Source of the DNA: Pomacea canaliculata
Taxonomy: Eukaryota > Mollusca > Gastropoda > Architaenioglossa > Ampullariidae
Direction of reading: 5' to 3'
DNA length: 64,000 nt
Assembly (NCBI RefSeq): GCF_003073045.1
Contig: NC_037590.1
Span: 29,662,449 to 29,726,448, forward strand
The translations under genes and the position numbers were made by a program. Of the stretch, positions 26,576-37,572 are shown piece after piece (the stretch's first letter is position 1; every line of letters begins with the position of its first letter). The notes under the pieces were generated by a model. That model was not told where the DNA came from. It ran no database searches and saw only the letters and a list, made by a program, of their open reading frames with translations.

Positions 26576-29500
26576 TCAAGCGATGGTCTTCATGATGCAG
26601 ACGACAGTGGGTAAAATCAAACTCAAGATGGCAGTGTTCATCTGCGAAGGGAATTTACGGTTAGATGATAAAGGACCAGCAATAAGAGACACTGAAGAGA
26701 GAGACAATGCTGGACATTAGACAATACGTAACTGACAATTCGTTACACGAAAGAGAAGAATCGCACTTTTAGAAAAAAAATTTAGAGTCTTCAGAAAGTA
26801 GAAACTATTCACCTCTGTAGGCTTTGAGTCGTTAGAAAGTACAGTGCTAACAACTCGATACATAAATGCGAGTCATGAGATTTACTCACCCCACAAATCG
26901 AGCTTCCGCTTGATTCTGCAAAAGAAAGCAAATGGTCGTAATTCGATCTCATATCAAAGTCTCCTCGAAATATTCTTAGTAGACAAGGCTACTAACTCAT
27001 ACACTTCACTAAAAAAAGGAATAAATGACTTGAACTCAATTTTTCTTAAGCCATAAAAATACTCAAATGAGATATGTCGTGAATATTTCACTTTGGAGAA
27101 GATACAAGAACGATGATACAATTGTAAATCAACGACTGTAGACAATAATGTTTTGTACACTTAAAGAGAGAACGGAACCAGATTTTCGGACTCGTGTTAA
27201 TGAACTCAGTGAGGTAAGGGGATTACAAGGGCGTGTACAGAAAACAGGATTCAAAAAGGTGGCAGTGTCAAAATTGCAAACTTCTGCCGAGATAGGTCAA
27301 TGAAAATAAAGGAAAGCAAAACACCTGCTCTCACAGGGGACACTACAAGGAAAAGGAAAGGAAAAAATAACAGTTGAGTTCAAGGATAAGGTAAAAAGCC
27401 CCTTCGAGGATGGAGAGAGTAGGTTAAAAAGGGTAAAGTTCATGCTACACATATACCTTGTTCGTCATCATCATCATCATCTCCTGAGTTATTATCTACC
27501 CCCTCACCATCTCCTCCAGCACCGGTGATTTGCGGGATCAAGGTGGGGTTCCCAAGTCTTTCTGTGGTCATGTTCTCCGTTGTCGGTGCCTGCGGGGTCA
27601 ATATCTCAGAGCAGATTTCTGAAACAGATGTAGACTAAATCTGTTGCTATACTTTAGTCAGTCACCTGGCCTGTCTGTCTGTTCTTCAGACTGGTCGTTT
27701 GTGAGCCTCTCTCATGAACGAGGGAGAAAAGGTGTCACTATGAACTAAATGTATGTAAACAGCTACAGGAAGTACATTGCTTTTGACATACATTATGAGA
27801 TGATTTCCTGTGGTTATGTTTCATTAAGAATAACACCAGGCACCTTTGTTCACGAGAATCAGGTCCTGGTGAGTTGAACCTCCACATTTGTCGGCGCTTA
27901 CTCTCACGCTCAGCCGCCCTTCGGCCTCCGTCTGATTCTGCAATACAAACACATATCTTACAACACATATTGGCACCAAGCTTCCATGTACCCACTCTTT
28001 GCCTCTACAGGGCGATGTAGGCAGTCTTGTGATCAGAGCCGGCGCTAAGAAGGTGAGTGGTGCGACCGCCCAAGGCCCCGCACCTGATGGGGGCCCCGCG
28101 CTAACAAGTGCACCGTCGGGATGAGACAGTATTTATTTTTATTGCTCTGCTATGTATGTTGTGTCTGCTTTCAAAGGCCCCGCGATCCTATTTGCCCAAG
28201 CCCCGCATCCCTGTAACGCCGGCTCTGCTTGTGATTCCATTACCCTTTGTTGAATATCTCTGACATCGCGTAAACTTTTTCCCATAAAAAAATATTCATT
28301 TGCATGACTGGCCTCTCTGTATTAAAAGTCAAAATCCAAATTTAAAAAAAAAAATCTTGTTACCATTATTTTCGCCTACTTTATCAATTACCAATTTCTC
28401 CATCCATTCTCTGTGTCACTGGCAACATCCAGTTTTTCATATGTTATAAAGGACTTATCTGACCGCTTTATCTGTCGATAACCTACCCTGTCTTGCTGAC
28501 ATTATCGCCAACCACTACCCAAGTGAGGTCAGACAATTTGGAAGGGCACTATCTACCATGGTCCCAGCTGGAAAGGGACGCCCAGAACCGGGTCCGATGC
28601 CGGGGTGATGTTGCGGCCCTATGCTCCACTGAAGGCGATTGGGGACTACAAGAAGATCTACATACTCACTGCACTTGCAGCTTAGCTAGCTATGTTTTAG
28701 GAGATTTGCTAGGCGAAACAAATCCAAAAGCCTAAAATTTCAATTCAACGCTCACCATGCAGGAGAAAGGAATGTATGGGTTTGTTTCATTGCCAGCAGC
28801 AGGTTGATAGACAGTCGTGTAGTTGAAGCCGCCCTCGTAGAGAGTGAAGATACACAGGTAATCGACCGACCCTGTAATACATATGAATGTTCTGTATTTA
28901 TGGGTATCTGTAAGGGTGTATCTGAATAGCATCATCGGTACTGATACCAATACGCCCATGTGTCCAGTCATGTGTCCTATCGTCCTCGAAAGACGGCATC
29001 ATCACGACAGATAACTAATACTAACCAGAGTATGAGTTGCCTCTCCCGCAGTCGGTATAGTTGAAAGACAAGATGCTGCTGTTGCTGCAGCCATCCAGCG
29101 TGAAGCCATTCGGACAACTTCTCTGGCTGCTCAGGTTGCTGAAGTTGCCCTGGAAACGGGCTTGCAGCTGTTGGGGACAACTGAAAGCCGAAATATTGTT
29201 CTCTGCCCCTAGTGATAGACAACGCGTGATCAATGCAGGCCTAGAAGACTTGTCTATCAGCTCCTTTTCCATGTCATATTAATTAATTATTTATCAATAT
29301 ACCGTATTATTATTCAGATGTTTTATTATTGTGGTGGTATTGCTAAAAACCTTTATTGTTCATTTCAAAATTGTCAGTGAATTTTAAAGAGGATCTGGTG
29401 CCAGTATTTTTGCGAAGTATTTTTGTCGACACAGTCACAACCAGGATTGTCCTGTGAGCTTCAGTACAAAGGAAGGTCGAGTCCTTCAAGATTCTCAGAG

Positions 29501-32500
29501 ATGCCGAGAATATACCTCCCTCCCTCACTAATGGAGTAAGGCAAACTCTCTTCGGGACTTCTTCATAGAAAAAGTGATACTAAGATCTCGGTGTTGTCAT
29601 GGACAACCTGTCTCATTACTACCTCGTCGCCTATCTCTGTCGTGTATACTCTTAAACACGGTGATTATGGGATCCCGCCACTGCATGCAATATTTTGCCT
29701 CGCACCTGGCCCCGTAACGTGGTCCTGGAGTGGGGGGATGGGTGGCATACTTCCTCCCTTTAGCAAATATCTTCCCTCTGATGGTAAAATTATATGGCTC
29801 GCTAGTCTAGCAAAGACACTGCCACAGATGCACTGACACAAAAGGGACAAACCTTTAATTGCCCATCCAAGTTCTGCGTTCAAATCTATATAAATACAAT
29901 GAAGGATTATGGTGGTTGCTTAAAAAAATGACTTGGACCATGAGGTCGGCTGTTAGGTTCATTTATTTAGTAGGAAAGTGCTTCAACCTTGAGGTGATTT
30001 CGCACTATGGGGGAGAGGGAGCGGGGATGAAACAGGAGAGTGTCTCAAGAAGAGATCCGAACCTCGAGTTTCTCACCAGTAGTGACAAGCGAGTGATTTA
30101 ACCACTACACTACTGGGCGCCCCATCGATGAGGTCATTAGTGCCACGCTGCACAGAAACACAGCTGGGAATAGTAAGTAATTGGGTTGTTTTTTTTAATT
30201 GCTGCTGTTGCTCTCTACATTTACAAACTCGCAGCTGTTGTGTTCTCTGACATGCATTATCCTAGTAGCTCGCCATAAACATATCCACCTGGCAGACGAG
30301 CTTTTATTCAAAATCGATAAACTGCATTCGTGCTCTTTCTGTAAGTAAACTGATTGTAAGTATCGTTTTACGGTTGTAAATTTTAGGATTTTTTTTTTCT
30401 TTGTAACGGGAAAACATGAGTTTAAATTTATCGTACATGTAAAGGATGCAGTACATAGCTCGCGATTGGTAAACTTCTGCAGAACCTGTTCCTAGTTATG
30501 TTTGAAGCCATTTTGCTGAAATTTCAGCCTTAATATCTACAACTTATGTGAAACCAGGTTGAAATGTCCTAAATAACCTCAATTCTAAAGGCGGACAGAA
30601 GAACAGGTTGGCTTCAGACCAGGCAGGAGCACAGATGAACACTTCTACAGTCGCGTAAAAAGCTGTGTACGAAGTTACAAGACTGTAAATATTCAAAGTA
30701 GAAACGCCCAAGATATTTCATTTTTATCAGTATAATAATAAAAAAAATTCTCTTAATTAGCAATTCTCGATTCCAGTGACAATCGGTCTGTGATAAGGTC
30801 ATAGGTACTGCACTCTTCTGATGGAGGCTGTGTGTCGTTGACTTTCTCGCACAACTCTTGGCAAGTATGTCGGGTGAAATGGGGAAGAGCCCTAAACAAA
30901 CCTTTTCTGAAAAGAATATCGTAGTCGCTCGGAAGAGTCTTGTTGGCTTTGTTGCAGACAGTCTTAGCAATGTTTATCTGCCCCGTTTCGATCGTGACGA
31001 CCGATGCGTTTCCACGATCGTAGTTGGGCTCTGCAACAGGCAGGCACGTGCGCTCAGTAGGGGAGAGGAGAGCAATGGGACACTAGTTACATAGAAGCAA
31101 GACAAGAACGATATATTTAATATACTATGACTTTAATATTTCTCACACACGCACAGCATCAAGTACTTCCCCAAAACAGTTCAATTAATACTAACCAGAA
31201 ACGAAAACTCCATCCAGCAGACATATTCATGGGTAGGATGAAGCACGACTATCGGTACCTACTCCCCCGTTAACACAGACACGCAAACCCGCACACCTAG
31301 ATGAACTAACTACTACTGGCATCGGTGCATCACTAGTGGGGTTGACACCACAGGATAAACCCTGTCTTCATTATTAATTCGCATCAGTACTCACCTGTTT
31401 CTATGTAGTAGTAGTACACGTCGTCGCTGCTGGGGGATTTTAATAACCTCATGCAAGTGTAATGATTTAATTGCTTGCCACCAAAGGACACGTCTGGCGA
31501 TCTGTCACACAAATGTAATGATTGAATTTCTTGCCAAATTAGAACAAATCTGATGGCCTGCCACAGACATTTACAAAATTACTAGGTGTACAGCAGAAAG
31601 AGAGACAGAGAAGGAGAGAGAGGTAGGGCATCTTTGGATGACTTCTTTACTTTTTTTTTTTTTTTTTTCATCGAGTAAAAAGTGCATACAAGACTGTAAA
31701 AGTGCGAAATATCTTATCTCTCGTTTCCCTCGCCTGTTCTAACTGTTTATACCTACGAGCGCGTTTTCCGTTCAAGTGTTCAAAGTCAAGCAGTGCATAA
31801 CCACAAATAAGGGTATATCTTATATAAACGATTTTTTTTCTCAAATGTTTACAGATCGTCTGACAGTAAACAAGACCGTTGTGATCTGTCGAACTTGTAA
31901 TCTTGCTGTTTTGTTTGTTGGGCGAATGACCGAATTATGTTTTACTCCGTACGACCTTCGTTCACATAATCAGCTCTCTCTCTCTGGAGGTCACTGCGAT
32001 ATAACAGTACATACAACAACAATAACAGCACTAGAATAAACCAGTACCAGCGGTGTTACTAATATTAATATTATTATTCATATGATAATGTAGGTAATCG
32101 TCGTTTTCATCGAGTTGTTGATTAAATGATGCAATTCTTTAAAAATTAAGACCGTTCTAAAACGGGTCAAAGCATAAAAATAAAAAATAAACAAAATTGT
32201 TATCAACCGTTATTGTTTAAATTGATGTGCTGTATACGATTATGGGTCACTTTTAAAAAATACAATTCAGACCCAAAAACACACACACACTGCTCGTGTG
32301 TTTGTGTATCTTTCCTTGGCCGAGTTTGCTACAATCTACAGGTCATCGCACTTTTATCTGACAATCGTGTCTCTCTCAAGGCTGTCATCACGGAACAGGT
32401 GAGGCTTTTATCGTAGTAGCCCTCAAGCATGTACAGGAATGTAAACAGTCCGATCAAGCAGAGGGTTTGATGCAAAACTAATTGCAACACATGCTTTTTT

Positions 32501-34305
32501 CGAAACATATACAAAAAAAACTTTATTTATACACAGCAAAAATTATAAGTTATGGATCCTCTGTATAACTGAATAATTTTGATTGGAAACGCCTAATCGT
32601 GAAATGACATTGGGTTATAATAGGTTTTGCCTCACGAAATGTTACCTGTATGACGCACGTTCTTTCATCAAAATACTGCTATGACTGAATTAGTTCAGTT
32701 GTGTATTATTTTTATTATTTATTTATTATTTATTACATATTATTTACGGTCTGAGCTCACAAGGTGAAACAAAATCAAGTAACATAGTTTTAGGAAGACA
32801 GATCATCTGCGAAGTCAGTCACTATGATTCGTTCCTTTGCACCGCACAGTAGATAATAAAAAGCAAACAGTGTAGTACAGATTATTTCTTATTTGATGTA
32901 TAACGACTCACCATCAGCTTACTTTTATCTGGACATGAATCAGTATATTATCTGAAAACAACCGATGGAGTACACTATGGTAAACCAAAATGATAAAAAT
33001 TTAGCTTGACCTATGCCATTTGAATAAGACTGTGATGTTTTGTATGGCTATCAGCTGAAAAAATACACCAGGCAGAGATGCGTCAGTTTTAACGGATAAA
33101 AAAAATTGGTCGTTAGGATATGGCGCACCTTCTTGTGAATAAATAAGTTTATCTTTCATCTTCTAACAATATTTTTATCAGTAATGTAGCTCCGTGATTC
33201 CTGTCTTGAATATGGCATCATCAATAAATTATCTCAAGTAGTATGATACCTACTGCACATTCATTTATATTAAAAAATCGTCGCTAGCAGAGACCAACAA
33301 GCTTGGACCTTGTGCCGTCGCTTGTAACTTATGTCAAACACTTAAGATTTCACTTGGGGAAAAGTTACATTTCAAAAATTAATTAGTTTGCGTTAAATTA
33401 ATTAGTAAGTAGTGGCTGAAGTCATTAGCCGCTCCGTTCATCGATGACAATCATGTCCAGAGTACAAGGTGGAAAAACAAGACATGTCTTTGTAGAGCTT
33501 TCTTCATACCAGCCATGTTTAAGATAGAGACTCATGCGCATGTAGTAAAGTCGGAAGCACATTCGGGAGAGATGACACCGAAGGAGACTCACTTAATGAT
33601 GTAGAAGTTGTCTTGCATGGAATAGCAAGAGAAGGTGTAAGGTTTTCCTTCCACGGTGATGGGCCCAATGGTGGAGGCGTCGATGTCCAGGTCTCTCCAG
33701 CCAGTGCCTCTCCACTGGCCGAGCAGTGAAGGGGGAAATTTGCACACAGTCAACGAACCCACAGCTGCAACACCACGCATGTTAACAGTCCGATGCCGAT
33801 CAGAAGACTATTTTGAAAAAAATTTAACGATGCATCACTCTGTTTATTATTATGATGGAGTTGGCGACGACGGCGACGACGAAGACGAAGAGTGAAAGAG
33901 TGAAAAACGATAAATTATCAGTCAGATATGTCAGTGATAACTAAAAGAACAAGATGTTGGAAAATATTTAAGACATATGAGACCCAGCGCCATAAAAATT
34001 TCCCTGCGCAGAAATGCGTAATATTAGGATGCTGCCGGAAAAAACTAATTTGTGGTAATTGTTGAGTATTCTTGGAGTTACTTGATCTACAATTTCAGTC
34101 ATTCTTTACAATTTTGTTTTAAAAAGGACATTGCGGGGGTTTGATAACGACTTGAGGAGGGCAGAAAACTTAAAGTAATAAGTCGGATGAGATGAACGAA
34201 ACTTCTTCTCATGGTTACTCTGGTAACCAAACATAAAAGACGATATTCTGACTCACCTGAATCGCCCAAAAACCATGCCAGAAGAACCATTAAAAACAGC
34301 GCCAT
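26576..34305 (-). CDS. Secreted Cys-rich, probably GPI-anchored protein with DUF7044-DUF7043-DUF7042-like architecture
   Basis: Ten exons, transcription order: 34305-34257, 33764-33593, 31501-31395, 31030-30902, 29208-29026, 28871-28756, 27937-27844, 27618-27457, 26915-26890, 26641-26576. All phases join, giving 367 aa. Exon 1 is a signal peptide (MALFLMVLLAWFLGDS). Next comes a CKFPPSLLGQW start and YTCMR, C...DILFRK blocks; then SCPQQL...RFQGNF, RSCPNGF, LDGCSNSSILSFNYTDC and a YLCIFTLYEGGFNYTTVY block; then a short Cys-containing segment. An acidic linker (run of Asp, TTENMTTER) leads to SSGSSICG and a final 21-residue hydrophobic tail with no charged cytoplasmic domain, as in a GPI signal. 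About ten N-X-S/T sites are visible. The Cys spacing resembles DUF7042/7043/7044 surface proteins of invertebrates; function unknown. Family call is from memory; gene structure is well supported. Confidence 0.85.
28026..28235. mobile_element. hAT-like MITE with perfect 8-bp target duplication
   Basis: A 194-bp core (28034-28227) has terminal inverted repeats CAGAGCCGGCG at both ends and perfect 8-bp flanking repeats CTTGTGAT (28026-28033, 28228-28235). The inside is GC-rich with repeated GGCCCCGC blocks and no coding frame. Intact ends indicate a fairly recent insertion. It lies in an intron of the GPI-protein gene. Confidence 0.9.
28555..28660 (+). repeat. Dispersed GCGGCCCTATG-type repeat, copy 3
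   Basis: Contains a GGGTCCG block followed by GTTGCGGCCCTATGCTCC, the same core seen at 45.1 kb in this orientation and at 2.9 and 10.0 kb in reverse. It behaves like a 3' portion of a short retroposon family; no RT or tRNA head is visible here. Confidence 0.6.
30040..30122 (-). repeat. tRNA-derived SINE head with pol III boxes
   Basis: On the minus strand a box-A-like TAGTGTAGTGGTTA (30099-30112) is followed about 40 bp later by a box-B-like GGTTCGGATC (30053-30062), the layout of an internal RNA polymerase III promoter. The arms do not fold into a tRNA cloverleaf, so a SINE head is preferred over a tRNA gene. It lies in the intron between exons 4 and 5 of the GPI-protein gene. Confidence 0.65.
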
Positions 34306-35679
34306 CTAGAATATTCTTTTCGATTTTGTTGACGATGTGAAGTCCCTTGTTTAATGTCAAATATCAACTGACAGTCATGCGCAGTACTTCAACCTCTCCG
34401 TTAACGTCAGTTCTCGAGAACTAGAAATTAAAATAAAAATATTCAAGTATGGTTCTCTCCGAAAATCGTTGTTAGATGTCTTGCAAAGGAAAGGACTGAC
34501 AGCAGGACGGCGGACTTGTAGCCTGATGTCTCGCCAGTGGTTGCTCGACCTGTTGCATGGTCGATATGAAATGCCCTTTGGTGTCTACTGAATCTTGTGA
34601 GAATGGCAATAAAGAGAGGCTGACAGGTGGGCAAAGGACCCAAAACACTGGGAGGGATGAAAGTTGAAAAGATGTTGGACCATGGACGTGTATAGGTGGA
34701 TTGCTGTCTGTCTGCCGAGACCAACGCTTAGCCTCTTGCCAAGTTCTCCACTGTCTCGACGAGCCTAAACAAAGAATGTGACTAAACCGGAAGCTTTGTA
34801 GTAGCATGCCTCGTTTTAGTAGGTTAGTAGTTAACTGAAAAAAAATCGTCTGCCAGCAGTCCAGTAATACGAGTTCGTGGTTTGACTATTGGGTGACTGG
34901 AGAAGACAACAGGTGGTCTGGATACACCAGGCCCACTCACCTTTAATATAAGCTTTAAACCAAAAGACTACCGTTCACTGAAAAAAAAATGTGTTCTGGA
35001 AGAAACAAACTACAACTAACGCACAATTATTTAGGCTATGGAGCAGTACCTAAGCGTTGAGGATTGACCTTTCATATCGAATGAAGCATTGCATATTCTT
35101 GTCTGACTGTAAGTCAATCCTGTTAGAAACCGACATATCTCTCCCTAGAATCTTGGGAGAGCCATGATATGTTATGGTCGAATTTGACGAAATCGAACAC
35201 TATTCAGCTCGTTACTAAGTGCATTATTCCACGTGCCCAGCACGGTTAAACGGAACACATGTGTTTTACATTGAGTTAATTAACGATGACATTAATGAGC
35301 TCAAAGTCCTCTCTCCAGATGCTCCTACTTCGATCCCTCCCACACACTCAACACCCCCCCCCCCCACCACACACACACACATTGTCCTGATATCTCGGTA
35401 TTCTACATACTTTATCGGGTTGTTTTATTGAGGATACATTGTTGGAGATTAACGGAATATATTGTAATACAAAAAGTTAACAAGAACTTTAATGGTTATG
35501 GTCATACAAAAGAGGTCTGACCCCATTTACACGTCCACAAAATCGATTGTCTTGAAAGAAATGCTACTAATCAGCTTAAAACTATAGGATGTCTTGTCAC
35601 CTGGTGACTTAGCTGTGCTTGAATGTGTTTTCTCACTACCTCCATTAGGTAGGAAATTATGCGTGAGTGCGTAGAAGAG

Positions 35680-35748
35680 AAAGAGAGAGAGAGAGTGTGT
35701 GTGTGTGTAAAATATGTGTGTGATGGAGATACAGTTACATATATATGT

Positions 35749-35780
<32 letters not shown>
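35680..35780. repeat. GA/GT compound microsatellite
   Basis: Runs of GAGAGA and GTGTGT at about 35685-35715 and again a GA run at about 35752-35779, separated by a short unique spacer. The frames crossing it on both strands are low-complexity Arg-Glu or Ser-Leu and not genes. Confidence 0.9.
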
Positions 35781-35782
<2 letters not shown>

Positions 35783-37426
35783 GTGTTACAAGTCACACCT
35801 GTTTCAGGTGCGCACGCAGTGATGTAAGTGAGACACCGCTCTTTGTGTCCAAGTCCACTGATCTTTCGCAGTTTTTCAATATTTGTGAGATATGTATGGC
35901 CCTCGTTTGTGGCTAAATGGCAGATGTTGCTTTCTGTTCACTGTAACAAACCTTTATATACGACCCTGAATCTCAGTACACTTTTTTTTCCTACATCAGT
36001 GTAAAATTATGCCATACTTCCCCTCTCATGTATATGGTGAGCAAATTTGTGATCGTCAGACTGTATGTCTGTGTTGTGTGTGTACCCATAGAGGTGAGTA
36101 AAAAAAAAAAAAAAAAAACAATTGTGCGTACGCATGTGTGTGTGTAAGCAGGTTCTCTCTCTCTTTCTCTGGATGATCAGATAAAAGATACTTAAATGCA
36201 AACTTCAGTAGGCCTATGCTCACATTTCATTTAGAGGTGACCTTTTGTGTCGAGAAGGTGCCTGATTTGTTTCACTCGCCCCTTTGATCCCCTCTTCCCC
36301 TTTCGGGTAACTGGCTGCAATCTATCGACCAAGTCAACGACAGGTGTATGTGCAACACATTATTACACTCCTCATCACATATAACCTGCTGACTGTATAA
36401 GCCTTTCTCGTTGGGCTTTCACAGCCGGACTATCAGTAATAACTAGTAATTCAGAATTGAGCACAATCTCTAAAAGTATGTGCACATATTTTGTTAATTG
36501 TTACGGCACCATAAAGAAAAGTTCGATCATTAGTAGATTTTGCTGAGTATACGATTAATCCAAGGTTACAGCTATCTCGAATCTGGGAAGCGTAAAAGTT
36601 CCAGGCAGTGTGTTGAAAACTCTGTCTGGCTTTATGGGTTCTGAGAACGTGAGATTAAGTTTGTGTTGAGACAGTGTCTGTTGAGCCACTTACCGCGGAC
36701 GACAGCTGTGTTTATCGACAGATGCAAATATCAATGGGCAAACATGTTTATGATAACACTCTCCCCCTTAAATTCTGCACAACACCAAGAGCAACAGAGA
36801 GCAAAGATCCACTTCTCTTCCAACCTCGCCATCCGTAACATCACCTTTAAGCTTTTGTTATGTAGCCAAGATATACATGTTTGAGATATTTATATCACTT
36901 ATTTTCTTTGGATGGTTAATATATCATGTTTCGAACTGTGTGAACTGCATTTATCTATGTAACTGACCCAGAAAAACCTCAAAACACTGACTGAGAGGGT
37001 AATTTCCTCCTACCCCCGACATATCCTGATCACAGGTGGACAATAGTGATGAAACTATAGAAAATAGACGATATATAGTTCGTGCTTGAGCAGATCACAT
37101 ACGCCTCTGATCCGTTCAGGTGGGGTGACATTTCAAATCGTTGTGACGTCGATGCTCACTATATGTGAACACATGTTTCATGTTTAACACACACACATAC
37201 ACGTGTGCAAGCCGACACACAGCTATATATAGCTAGAGGAGTGAAAAACGTACTAGAGGTTCATTTTTGAACGTTTACAATTTACGCCTGTTCTTGTATT
37301 GTTTGTATAAAGTGGACAAAAATCACAAATAGCTTGATCTGTATTTTACAAAATAACCCACGTAAATTCATCATGCCATATTCCATTCCACTTTTCCTTC
37401 GCAACCCGCTTGTTTACAAGGCGTCA

Positions 37427-37440
37427 TTTTCCATGGTGAT
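37427..37440 (+). promoter_or_regulatory. Weak X-box-like (RFX) candidate upstream of CLUAP1
   Basis: TTTTCCATGGTGAT lies about 135 bp before the ATG. It keeps the central CCATGG of an RFX X-box but misses several outer positions. Ciliary IFT genes are commonly RFX targets, so position fits, but the match is poor. Confidence 0.25.
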
Positions 37441-37572
37441 TGTTTACAGATGGCGCTTTCCGGATATGCACAGTGCGCATGTCAAAATAGCTGAAGTCGA
37501 AACATGCGAAGACGCTAACGCTGTTCATGGTTTTTGTTTCCATCGAAGGAGAGGCGTGGTTCACACAACAAA

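Larger units (their letters stand above)
34306..37572. other. Intergenic interval between the GPI-protein gene and CLUAP1
   Basis: The two genes diverge from this 3.3-kb spacer, so it should hold both promoters. I see no further gene. It contains a GC-richer stretch with overlapping minus-strand frames at 34443-34807, a C-run plus CA repeat near 35355-35385, GA/GT microsatellites at 35675-35780, and an A-run near 36100. Confidence 0.6.

Noticed and set aside
29591-29836. 81-codon frame in a GC-richer block of the GPI-gene intron
   Set aside because: No motif, no fitting splice phase with the neighbouring exons; treated as intronic sequence.
30053-30122. Possible tRNA gene
   Set aside because: Box A and box B are present but acceptor and T arms do not pair; a SINE head explains it better.
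30614-30970. 118-codon minus-strand frame
   Set aside because: It overlaps exon 4 of the GPI-protein gene in a different frame; the spliced frame joins its neighbours in phase and matches the family, so this is a shadow.
35527-35916. Frames on both strands across GA/GT repeats
   Set aside because: Low-complexity translation of a microsatellite.
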